DNA of 64,000 nt, taken from positions 9,231,060 through 9,295,059 of the forward strand of contig OX442314.1 in assembly GCA_949358305.1 (NCBI GenBank), given 5' to 3'. Origin of the DNA: Strigamia acuminata. Its lineage: Eukaryota; Arthropoda; Chilopoda; Geophilomorpha; Linotaeniidae. Both the position numbers and the translations under genes were made by a program. The number at the start of each line of letters is the position of its first letter. The first letter of the stretch is position 1. Below are positions 1-9,022 of the stretch, piece by piece. The notes beneath the pieces are model-generated. The model was not told the DNA's origin. It saw only the letters and a program-made list of their open reading frames with translations, and did not search any database.

Positions 1-1087
1 ATCCACCACCTAAAACGTGAGTAAATGCATAATTATACATCCAAATAACTCGACCGCAACCACAATCCTTTAGTTCTCTGAAAATAAAAGCATTTTTAAT
101 CGCCATTATAACACAAGGCAAGGCCGAGGCACAAAAATGTCCATTTCTGTCCATCAAACCATGAAAAACAGCAAAAACAGAAATTTTAATTGCACTAAGC
201 AATTTTAAAATATAAAAAAAAAATAAACGTTGACAAATGTTGAAAATTTATATTAATTAATTTATAAAATAAAAAAAATTTTCCATTTTACTCACGAGTC
301 GTATTTATATTCATATTCAGTTGCGCAAATCAAGTTATTATCATTAAAAGAGAAAGAAAAACGCATAGCCTTCAGGAAGGCATGCAAAATGCTTGAAAAT
401 GATGAGTTTTTAATTTTTGAAATATTACACTTTACCCAAACTCATTTTTCTCTCCGTTTTTTCCTAAATCGTCGCCCGGAGATGGCGGCGACACGCGCGC
501 CAAAGAAAAGCCAAAACGACGTGTCTAATGACTCTTTCCCACACGTGTGATTGAATTTCTATCCATTTTTGATTGAATCCGCTCGACAGATGAATTTTTA
601 CACCTTTTTGCGCAATTTTAAATGGTTGGTCGTTGTGTAGAATAACAGTTGTAATTGGATTTGAATGGACAGCGAATATAAGTGAATTAGAAGTTGAAAT
701 GAAAGTTTGGATCGATGCAATTTGTGATTAAAGGCGAAGAAAGTTAAGTCGTTAGGCGTTGAGTGTGGTGACAAAGGGGTTTAGCATAGGTATGAGTGCA
801 ATTTATTATACTGGAAACAGATAAAATGAAAATCTGGGCGTGATTCACATTGAGGCATGAGGGAATTAAAATGGGATCACGACGTCCGAATGATTAATTT
901 CATTTCGCCACTTCAGTTTGAAGGGCGAACATGTCAATTTGTTTAATTAGTGCGTTTTAATTCCGTCGAGTTTTCTTTGTTTTGGGGTTTTTTTTGGATT
1001 TTTAATTAGGGAAAAAGATTGTGGGGATGGATTGTGTAAATTAATTTTTAGATATTGACGTGGTTTGATGGAGTGAGTGTAAAACGA
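1..1087. other. AT-rich non-coding DNA, no gene seen
   Basis: No open frame of useful length and no recognisable exon on either strand. A short G+C-rich patch near 475-510 contains CpG-rich words, but nothing ties it to a gene. Confidence 0.6.
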
Positions 1088-1763
1088 GAGGTTTTGAGAA
1101 TAATGTGCAGTTTTACGTGGAAAAATGAAGAATAATATGCAGTTTTGCGTGCAGAAATGGCTTGTTTTGAGTTAATTATATAGTTTTACGTGGAAAAATG
1201 AACCCGTTCTGGGTTAATTGTGCAGTTTTACATGCAAAAATCCTCTGTTTTAAGAAAAATATGTATTTTTACGTGAAAAAATACCCCGTTTTGAGTTTAT
1301 TATGCAGTTTTACGTGGAAAAATACCCTGTTGTGGGTTTATTTGTGCAATTTTACTTGCAAAAATGTCCTATTTTGAGTTATTTATGCAGTTTTACCTGC
1401 AAAAATTTCCTATTTTGAGTTATTTATGCAGTTTTACCTGCAAAAATGTTTTATTTTGAGTTATTTTTTCAGTTTTACACGCAAAAATGCTCTGTTTTAA
1501 GAAAATGTGCATTTTCAGGTGAAAAAATACCCCGTTTTCAGTTTATTATGCAGTTTTACGTGGAGAAATACCCCGTTGTGGGTTTATTTGTGCAATTTTA
1601 CTTGCAAAAATGCTCCGTTTTGAGGAAAATATGCTGTTTTACGTGCAAAAATGTCTTATTTTGAGTTATTTATGCAGTTTTACCTGCAAAAATGTTTTAT
1701 TATAAGTTATTTTTTCAATTTTACACGCAAAAATGCTCTGTTTTAAGAAAAATATGTATTTTT
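1088..1763. repeat. 41-bp minisatellite, left part (interrupted by a copia element)
   Basis: Degenerate tandem copies of a unit built on GCAGTTTTACNTGCAAAAAT followed by a CCCGTTTTGAGTTATTTAT-like half. Adjacent copies of the word ATGCAG at 1385 and 1426 are 41 bp apart. Blocks of several units are themselves repeated: about 1210-1350 resembles about 1480-1610. The array resumes at 6375 on the far side of the copia insertion. Short open frames inside it are translated repeat. Confidence 0.9.
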
Positions 1764-1924
1764 TGTGAGTGTACGTGTGTGTGCAGAAAATGTAGGAAGA
1801 AGAAAGCTTTTTCAACAAGAAACTGATGAGATGTATATTCAATACAAGTAACACAATAATACAGAACATGCGCGCAGTGCGCGTTACCAAGCAACTTAAA
1901 CTATGATAACATATATATCTCACA
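1764..1924 (-). repeat. copia 3' LTR
   Basis: 161 bp, starting TGTGAGTG and ending ATCTCACA on the + strand; short inverted ends TGTGAG/CTCACA. It matches the copy at 6214-6374. It lies downstream of the polyprotein and so supplies the 3' end of the transcript. Confidence 0.95.
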
Positions 1925-1939
1925 AATCCCCCTCATAGG
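1925..1939 (-). other. copia polypurine tract
   Basis: Immediately inside the 3' LTR the minus strand reads CCTATGAGGGGGATT, a purine run in the expected place for priming plus-strand DNA synthesis. Confidence 0.75.
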
Positions 1940-2028
1940 TTATCATTTGTTTAAACTTAAAAAGAAAACTAACTCTAACAACAAACATGAATGAAAGAGA
2001 AAAACGAATAAAATATTAACAACAAAAA

Positions 2029-5000
2029 TTATTGTTCTTCTTCTTTCATCTTGGCATCATCTTGAAGACCCACACGATCACGGCCTTCTTCAAACTTGTC
2101 CTTTGCCAGCGGTTTAGTCAAGAAATCCGCAACCATTTCTGCTGAAGGAAGGTGGACCAGCTTGATATTTCCCAATTTTAGATCGTCCTTAATAAACATC
2201 ATATGTCGATTCATATGCTTGGTCCGCCCAAACTGGTTTGAACCACAAAGAACTTGAATGCCGGGTGTGCAGTCAGTGTAGATTGGTACGCATCTTGGCA
2301 CGCAATCCCCCTCACCGACCTCGCTTAGGAAATCTCTTGCCCATTTGATTATTTTGAGCAGTTCACAAATCGCAAGTATCTCGCTCTCGGTGGTGGACAT
2401 CGCCACCAAACGTTGTCTTTTCGTTTTCCATCCGATAGTTGCGTCGCCGATCTTTAAAATCAAGCCCGTGTGTGACTTAGCATCTTGGGTTACACACCAA
2501 CTTGCGTCCGCGAATCCTTGTAAGCTTCCTTCTTTGCTTGAGAAGAACAAACGCAAATCTTTTGTACCGTTGACATAACGCAAAACGCGTTTCGCTGCTC
2601 GAAAGTGCAGTTGGCGAGGATCTTTGGAGAAAGCTGAGAGAGCGCTCACAGCATATGACAAATCCGGACGAGAAACAATCATCAGGTGCATCAAAGAACC
2701 GATGATCTGCTGGTATAAATTCTGATCAACCTTCTTTGATTTGTCGAAGTCCTCCAAATCCTGTCCTGTTGCCATCGGCGTTTTCGCAGTGATCCCATTG
2801 AGTAAGTCAAATTTTGTCAAAATGTCGTTTACATATTTTTGTTGTCCCACGTATACTCCGTCCTTAGTGACCGAAATTTCCATTCCGAGAAGGAAGTGAA
2901 CTTCCCCCATGTCGACTATTTCGAAAACCTTCTTTAGTCGTTTTAGTATCCGATCAAGAATTCTTTGTCTCGTGAAAGCAGCCAAAATATCGTCCACGTA
3001 CACGCCCAAAATTATGTAGTCATTTTTATGTCTATAAATATAGACACACCGGTCGTTTATGAGCGGTTTCAAGCCAATCTTGATCAGTTCCTGGTCAAGT
3101 CGCTCGTTCCAGCATCGCCCCGACTGGCGCAACCCGTACAGGCTGCGTTCCAGTCGGCAAACGAGATCGTCTTGCTCGTAACCTTCCGGTTGTTCCATAA
3201 AGATGACTTCGTCCAACAATCCGTAAAGGTACGCGGTCTTAATGTCGAACTGTCGCGTCAACAGTCCGTGTCTGGCTATCATCGAAAGTATGATCCGGAG
3301 CGACTCCATCCTCACTACGGGCGAAAAAGTCTCCGTGAAATCCACACCAGGTCGTTGGGAATACCCCACCGCCACCAGGCGTGCCTTATACTTATTGACG
3401 CTTCTGTCGGCATTAAGTTTAATGCGGAAAATCCATTTGCTTTTCACCGTCACTGTCTGTCTTTCCCTCTTTACAAGTGTCCATACTTTATTGATGTGTA
3501 GAGAATTAATCTCGCTGTCCATCGCTTCTTGCCATTTCTTTCTGTCATTGCAGTTTACCGCCTCTACGTAAGTTTCAGGAGTGAACAGCTCTTCCACACA
3601 CTCTATTGCAGCATTGACCGCCTCTTGTTGCGCTGCTATGCGCTCCGAGCGTCGCACTCCCTCTTGTTGCAATCGCTCTTCGCGCTGCGCAAGCTGTTCC
3701 GCCAGTCTCTGCTCAAGCGCCGCTTTCGTCGCGCCCCTGGGTCGCCCCACCTGCACCGGCTGAAGTGGCTGCGGTGCGGCGTCGTCAACAGCGATAACCG
3801 GGTGTTCGACCTCGTCTTGAGCGTCCTGCAACTCGTTCACCGGTTCAACAGGAAAAATGGCGTCTTCCTCTTCTTGGCAAAAACGTTGCTTTGCCCCCTC
3901 ATCGTTTAAACCAAAAACGTCTGCACCTCGCACCTCCTCATTGAATCCTACCGTCCTGCCCTCTTCTACTTTACCGTCTTTCGGAACGTAAATTCGATAG
4001 GCTTTCCTGTCGACTGAATAACCGACAAATATGCCGTGTTTGGCTTTCGGATCCAATTTCCGTCGCTTTTCCTCCGGTATGTGCAAAAAGGCTTCGCAAC
4101 CAAAAATCCGCAAGAATGCAACTGTCGTCTTGTGTTTCGACCATAACTCCTCGGGTGTAAAATCCCCATTCGGCTTGGTAAACGATCTATTTTTGACATA
4201 GACCGATGTGGCGATCGCTTCGGCCCAAAACTTCAAAGGAAGGCCCGATTTGATTAGCAGTGTCCGAGCCGCCTCTACCAGCGTACGATTCGCTCTCTCA
4301 GAAATTCCATTACTAGAAGGATTAAAGGGAACCGTAAGCTCGTGCAGAATGCCCTCAGATTCGAAAAAACGCTTGAAATTTGCATTGACAAATTCCCCAC
4401 CGTTGTCACTTCTAAACCTTTTGAGTTTGTAGCCAGTTTGCTTCTCTGCCATGTTCTTGAATATTTCAAAATGTTCAAAGCATTGAGATTTCTCCCGCAA
4501 GAAAAACGCGAATTTTTTGCGTGTAAAATCATCAGTTAGAATCAAAGCATACTTGCTGCCTCCCAGCGATGCAGTCTGAAACGGTCCAACCATATCCCCA
4601 TGAATAAGTTGCAAAACTTCAGATGACTGCTTCCCCTTGACTCTTTTGTACGGGCTTCTCGTCATTTTTCCCAACGTGCATGCAGTGCATTTTTCCAAAT
4701 GCACGTCCGCATATTCCAGCCCGTGCACAATCTGTTTGTCTCGCATTTTATCTATTGCACGCTCATTTAAATGACACAGTCGCTCATGCCACAATTCCTT
4801 GCTGGCTGGGCGAGGTTGCACAGAAACTGCGTTGGCTTCCTCTCCAACCCATTGGTGCAGTAAATACATGCTGCCATTTAATGTTCCTGTTGCAATCGTC
4901 ATTCCTCTTGGGTCCTTAATTTCCGCGACTTTATTGTTGAATGAAATCGCATAATTATTAGCGGTAAGACGTGGAATTGACAACAGATTGCCTTTCAACT

Positions 5001-6093
5001 CTGGCACAAATAAGACGTCGAGGAGCAAAATCTTCATGAATTCCGTTTCTGAAAGCTTGCATCTCAAAATGATATTCCCTTTCCCCGTAGCCAACAATTT
5101 TGCGCCCTTTTTGGCTGTGGTGACCACTGCTTCGATTTCCTTGAAAGTCCCAAACAATTCCCGTTTTCCAGACATATGCGCCGACGCGCCGGAATCGAGA
5201 ATCCACTCGTCTTGACAATCGTCGCCGCCCAAATCGACGACAAAAGCATGCTGGATAACCGCTTCCTGTTGTGCTATTTTTGCCGTGGCTGCCTCTCTTG
5301 GTCGTTGTGACGCTGGACTCGGCCTCTTTTCGGGGTAGCGCTGCCAACAATTCTTGGCAATGTGGCCACTTTTACCACATTCATAACAGGCTGATTTTGA
5401 AACGTTTTTCAACTTCTTGCCGCCCGAATTACGTCCCACCTGCGCCTTGAACGCAACCGTCACGTTGTCCACGGTCTGTCCCTTTGAGTGGAATGTCGCC
5501 CACTGATCTTCCATTTTCAGTGACCGTCGCAAATCTTCAAATTTCGCGTCTGCCGCGTCACGATAATTTCGTGCAATATTGCCATATTTTGGCAAAAGTC
5601 CTCGTGTCGTGTAATGAAGAATCTCGCGGTCCGAAACAACCTTTCCTACCGCTTTGGCTTTTGCCTGAATCGACTTGGCCCTGTTCAAGTAACCATCCGT
5701 CGACTCGTCGTGTCTCATGCGCAGCTCCGCAAGTTCCGAACCAGCGTCAATTTGTCGCTCTTCCGTGGTACCTGCGTACTGCGCTTTCAACGCCTCCCAA
5801 AGCGCCTTGGCCTCGGTAAAAGCCATACAGTTTGTGGCTTCTTCGTCCGACATCGTTAAAACTATAATCCCTAAAGCCTCGTCATTATTTTTGGCCCACG
5901 CTTCGTGCTTCTTCAGCGCGTCTGCATACGTTGCATCCGTCGCGTCGGGCACTATCGGCTCCGGTTTCGTGATGACGCCTTTCAAACCTTTTGCAGCTAG
6001 AAGTGTCCCCACTTTGAATTGCCAAGTAAAATAGTTTTGAGGTTTTAGAAGTTCAATTCGATTCAAAGATGTACTTGCAATCGCATCCGCCAT
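2029..6093 (-). CDS. copia Gag-Pol polyprotein, 1354 residues
   Basis: A single uninterrupted frame, as is usual for copia elements. Domains in order: a Gag region of about 230 residues; one zinc knuckle, CYECGKSGHIAKNC (about 236-249); an aspartic protease with DSGA near residue 300; a GAG-pre-integrase segment and an integrase core with HGDMVGPF, DNGGEF and GISERANR; reverse transcriptase with the YVDD signature; and a C-terminal RNase H ending in the ADFLTKPL motif typical of the family. The integrase-before-reverse-transcriptase order separates copia from gypsy. No stop or frameshift is visible, so the protein is probably functional. The start is the first ATG of the frame, about 120 nt inside the 5' LTR. 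Confidence 0.96.
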   Translation of the reverse strand: MADAIASTSLNRIELLKPQNYFTWQFKVGTLLAAKGLKGVITKPEPIVPDATDATYADALKKHEAWAKNNDEALGIIVLTMSDEEATNCMAFTEAKALWEALKAQYAGTTEERQIDAGSELAELRMRHDESTDGYLNRAKSIQAKAKAVGKVVSDREILHYTTRGLLPKYGNIARNYRDAADAKFEDLRRSLKMEDQWATFHSKGQTVDNVTVAFKAQVGRNSGGKKLKNVSKSACYECGKSGHIAKNCWQRYPEKRPSPASQRPREAATAKIAQQEAVIQHAFVVDLGGDDCQDEWILDSGASAHMSGKRELFGTFKEIEAVVTTAKKGAKLLATGKGNIILRCKLSETEFMKILLLDVLFVPELKGNLLSIPRLTANNYAISFNNKVAEIKDPRGMTIATGTLNGSMYLLHQWVGEEANAVSVQPRPASKELWHERLCHLNERAIDKMRDKQIVHGLEYADVHLEKCTACTLGKMTRSPYKRVKGKQSSEVLQLIHGDMVGPFQTASLGGSKYALILTDDFTRKKFAFFLREKSQCFEHFEIFKNMAEKQTGYKLKRFRSDNGGEFVNANFKRFFESEGILHELTVPFNPSSNGISERANRTLVEAARTLLIKSGLPLKFWAEAIATSVYVKNRSFTKPNGDFTPEELWSKHKTTVAFLRIFGCEAFLHIPEEKRRKLDPKAKHGIFVGYSVDRKAYRIYVPKDGKVEEGRTVGFNEEVRGADVFGLNDEGAKQRFCQEEEDAIFPVEPVNELQDAQDEVEHPVIAVDDAAPQPLQPVQVGRPRGATKAALEQRLAEQLAQREERLQQEGVRRSERIAAQQEAVNAAIECVEELFTPETYVEAVNCNDRKKWQEAMDSEINSLHINKVWTLVKRERQTVTVKSKWIFRIKLNADRSVNKYKARLVAVGYSQRPGVDFTETFSPVVRMESLRIILSMIARHGLLTRQFDIKTAYLYGLLDEVIFMEQPEGYEQDDLVCRLERSLYGLRQSGRCWNERLDQELIKIGLKPLINDRCVYIYRHKNDYIILGVYVDDILAAFTRQRILDRILKRLKKVFEIVDMGEVHFLLGMEISVTKDGVYVGQQKYVNDILTKFDLLNGITAKTPMATGQDLEDFDKSKKVDQNLYQQIIGSLMHLMIVSRPDLSYAVSALSAFSKDPRQLHFRAAKRVLRYVNGTKDLRLFFSSKEGSLQGFADASWCVTQDAKSHTGLILKIGDATIGWKTKRQRLVAMSTTESEILAICELLKIIKWARDFLSEVGEGDCVPRCVPIYTDCTPGIQVLCGSNQFGRTKHMNRHMMFIKDDLKLGNIKLVHLPSAEMVADFLTKPLAKDKFEEGRDRVGLQDDAKMKEEEQ

Positions 6094-6190
6094 CTTCCTT
6101 GTTCGATCGTTACGCCTTGTTTTTCAATTCTTCTTTCACCGCAAATTCTCCACAAATCGTCGCCAAAATGGAACGTTTCTATCTTGCAAA

Positions 6191-6211
6191 GAAACCAGAC
6201 TCCTGCTACCA
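6191..6211 (-). other. copia primer-binding site, initiator tRNA-Met type
   Basis: On the minus strand, two bases after the 5' LTR, the sequence is TGGTAGCAG then GAGTCTGGTTTC. The first nine bases fit the 3' end of animal initiator tRNA-Met (…CTGCTACCA); further in the match is imperfect. Confidence 0.7.
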
Positions 6212-6213
6212 CT

Positions 6214-6374
6214 TGTGAGTGTACGTGTGTGTGCAGAAAATGTAGGAAGAAGAAAGCTTTTTCAACAAGAAACTGATGAGATGTATATTCAATACAAGTA
6301 ACACAATAATACAGAACATGCGCGCAGTGCGCGTTACCAAGCAACTTAAACTATGATAACATATATATCTCACA
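6214..6374 (-). repeat. copia 5' LTR
   Basis: 161 bp, matching 1764-1924. In the element's orientation this is the promoter LTR. It is followed outward by the TTTTT duplication and the resumed minisatellite. Confidence 0.95.
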
Positions 6375-6530
6375 TTTTTACGTGAAAAAATACCCCGTTT
6401 TGAGTTAATAAACCAGTTTTACGTGCAAAAACCCAGTTTTAAATTAATTAAGCAGCTTTACGTGCAAAAAAATTCGTTTTAATGCAAGCAAAATGCCATT
6501 TTAGCGAAAAAAAGTACATTTTTTAGACCA
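6375..6530. repeat. 41-bp minisatellite, right part
   Basis: Continues the array at 1088-1763 after the copia insertion: TTTTTACGTGAAAAAATACC follows directly, as in the uninterrupted unit near 1265. It decays after about 6480. Confidence 0.85.
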
Positions 6531-6539
6531 CAAAACTGC

Positions 6540-7980
6540 AAACCTGCCATTTATAAATTAATAAAAACATATATATACACCCTACATAAACAATCAGTGG
6601 AATTAACCAATCAGTGACCAAACAATCCCAACCCCAAATCCATTATCCCCCATTTCATAACCCCCAAAAATCCATTTTTTCCCATCAAAAACAAAAAAAA
6701 ATTTCTCCGGAATTTCAATTAGTGTTTCAATAAACACACGCCACTTGACAACACTAAATCTGCTCCCCGATCCTCCCTTCATCATCCCCATCACAAGAGG
6801 ATCAAGACAAGAGGCTAAGCAAATAATTGCTGACATGAAACCGAGTCACTGAACGCCTGTCTCGCAGCCATGCAAAGTTGTCAACATTCCCCCCCCACAC
6901 CCCCCCTTCACCACTACCCCTATCCCATCCAAACCCATCCCCATTAAATCGCGCTCCACACCTGTCCGCCATCATTCTGTCATTACAGACCCCTCTTGTT
7001 CACTCCATTAGGGCCTTTGAATCCCACTCCATCTAATTATTCTTTTAATCCTTTTTTTTCTTGGTTTTAGGCGGCCATTTTTGTGAATAATTAATTTTGG
7101 TGCACTTTGTTTGATCTTTTTGCTCGCTCAGGTGTAATTTTTTAAGTGGATGTTAATTTGAGAGATGGAAGTTGAAATTAATAAGTTTTTAGTTGAGTGT
7201 GTTTGAATTTTGAAGGGAATGTGGGTTGAGATGGAAGAAATGGTTTTTTGGGTTTGTTGAGTGATGGTTTCCATGTGTTGGTCGTTTTTCTTTTATTTGA
7301 TACTCTGTCTCTGTCGTCGGTTAATGAGAATTTTTTATTTTTTATTTTTTTTTTGTTTTTATTTTGTGGGTTTTTATTTAAATCTTTTGGGTGGAATTAG
7401 TTTGGGAGTTTTGGACAAGAAAAGCCGACAAATTGGTGAGGATTTAGTGGAAAGTGCATTGCAATTTGGGTTGATTAAGCGGAGGATTGAAGTTTTTGTG
7501 CATTTTGTTTGTGTTTTTGTATTTTGTGTGTCAAAGTTTTAAATATTGGGTGTTGAAAGTGTAAGATTACATTTTTGGGTTAAATTACACGATTGGAGGT
7601 GTAATGAACGTGAGGTGTAAATATTACAGTTTTATGTGTGTTGTGTGACCGGAGCGGTAAAAGGAGCCATGGTGTAAATTTACTTCATTATGGTGTAAAT
7701 GTACTCCATTATGGTGTAAATGGTGTAAATCTATACTGATTTAAATAAACAGGTGTTGAAAAATAAAAATAATGTTTGAAGAGGAACATTTTAATTTTGA
7801 TTTATTTAAAACCACCATTTTCTTTTGTTGATGAAATCTTTTTGAAATTTATTTTTAATTTCTACCCCATACTCGGATTCAAAAGCAGGTCCATCCATTT
7901 CATAGGCCGGTATCCGATCCACTGGTCTATTTTTGGCAGATAGTAAATACGAGCACAAAGTATCTCTTACATTTTTATTT
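6540..7980. other. Non-coding DNA with a short 21-bp repeat
   Basis: No supportable gene. Around 7670-7735 there are two and a half copies of a 21-bp unit built on ATTATGGTGTAAATG. The rest is AT-rich with C-rich and T-rich low-complexity runs. Confidence 0.5.
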
Positions 7981-7983
7981 ATT

Positions 7984-8100
7984 TAATGTCGAAACTCTTT
8001 ATAACGAATCGCGATATAAAAAATTATCGATGTAACGAATACCTAAAAATGGCTGGTTTGGTTGGCTGGTCATAGAAGACCATGTTAAAAAATTCCCTCC
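7984..8100. mobile_element. Relic of a pogo/Tigger-like inverted-repeat element
   Basis: Begins GTCGAAACTCTTTATAACGA and shares its centre (a TTTGGTTGGCTGGTC-like stretch, then ATGTTAAAAAA) with the complete element at 23843-24078. It is a degraded, truncated copy of the same family. Confidence 0.6.
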
Positions 8101-8286
8101 TAGAATATAGTGCACTAAAATTATTTTTTGCAAACTTATATAAAATTTTATGTAAAATTTTCTGCAAAAATTTTTTTTTTCTCTTTTCTTTTTAGTAGTT
8201 AATTTTTGAAAAATTTAATTCACTGATAGATGAAGTGGGGTGCGGAAGATCGCCTTGTTTAAAAATGGATCGCGATGCTAAAAAGT

Positions 8287-8310
8287 TTGGAAACCATCCT
8301 CTGCTACCAT
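8287..8310 (+). other. CCA-bearing 3' end of initiator tRNA-Met
   Basis: The bases GGAAACCATCCTCTGCTACCA agree with the T-arm/acceptor end of an animal initiator tRNA-Met plus the CCA tail, but no tRNA body precedes them. CCA is not encoded in nuclear tRNA genes, so this is more likely a fossil primer-binding site of a minus-strand LTR element than a tRNA gene. Confidence 0.55.
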
Positions 8311-8979
8311 TGATGATGCTGTATGTTGCGTGGAAACATGGTCATCAAAAATCCATCGCTAAACACTTAAACCTCCAATAATTTCCAACAATTCCCAACT
8401 TATTGGACACAACTCACAAGCAATGCCAAACCCACACGCATGTCCCCCAGTAATATCACATACAAATCTTAATAACCGGTATATACCCCAAACAAAAAAA
8501 AATTCATACAAAATCAATAAAAGCCACAACTTGCATAATAAAAAGCAATCTGTCGGCCAAACCCATTCTCCTGACTCACTTTATTGACCAAAAACAGGTG
8601 AAACAAACCCCACATAACCTCCATCTATGCGGGTCATTTTCAATTCGGACACGGACCACTAATTGCTCCTTATTTTTTACTACCTCAATACACACACCCC
8701 TAAATTTCTTTGATTACATTTCAATCCAAATCCACCCACCATTTTTTTCTTCTTCTAATTTCCATTAGCAATTCCTCCTAATAAGACTAAAAAGACAAAT
8801 GGCTTCCTTGATTGTTCCTTCAACTAGACAAAAACAACCTCCCCCCCATCACTTTTTTTCCTTCTTTTTAACCCTCCCACATCAAGTGTCTCGAGTTTGA
8901 TCAATTCCCTTGTTTAATGGGTTCCACGACACAAAGCCGGCTCAAGTAATTGGTAAAACAAAGGAAAGAAAGAAAAAAA

Positions 8980-9022
8980 TGAACCATCCTCTGCTACCAA
9001 AGAACCATCCTCTGCTACCAAA
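8980..9022 (+). other. Two tandem CCA-bearing initiator tRNA-Met 3' ends
   Basis: The 21-bp word GAACCATCCTCTGCTACCA plus AA occurs twice in direct tandem. Each copy ends in the CCA-tailed acceptor sequence of initiator tRNA-Met and has no tRNA body. The tandem arrangement is not that of a simple primer-binding site. Confidence 0.55.

Larger units (their letters stand above)
1764..6374 (-). mobile_element. Complete Ty1/copia LTR retrotransposon
   Basis: A 4.6-kb element on the minus strand. Two 161-bp LTRs (1764-1924 and 6214-6374) read the same base for base by eye and have TG...CA ends. They are flanked by a 5-bp duplication TTTTT (1759-1763 and 6375-6379). Between them lie one long polyprotein frame, a primer-binding site next to the right LTR and a purine tract next to the left LTR. 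The flanks join into a normal unit of the 41-bp minisatellite, so the insertion is clean. An intact frame and matching LTRs point to a recent, possibly still active copy. Confidence 0.96.

Noticed and set aside
8287-9022. Functional initiator tRNA genes
   Set aside because: Only the 3' end is present, with an encoded CCA and no D-arm, anticodon arm or A-box.
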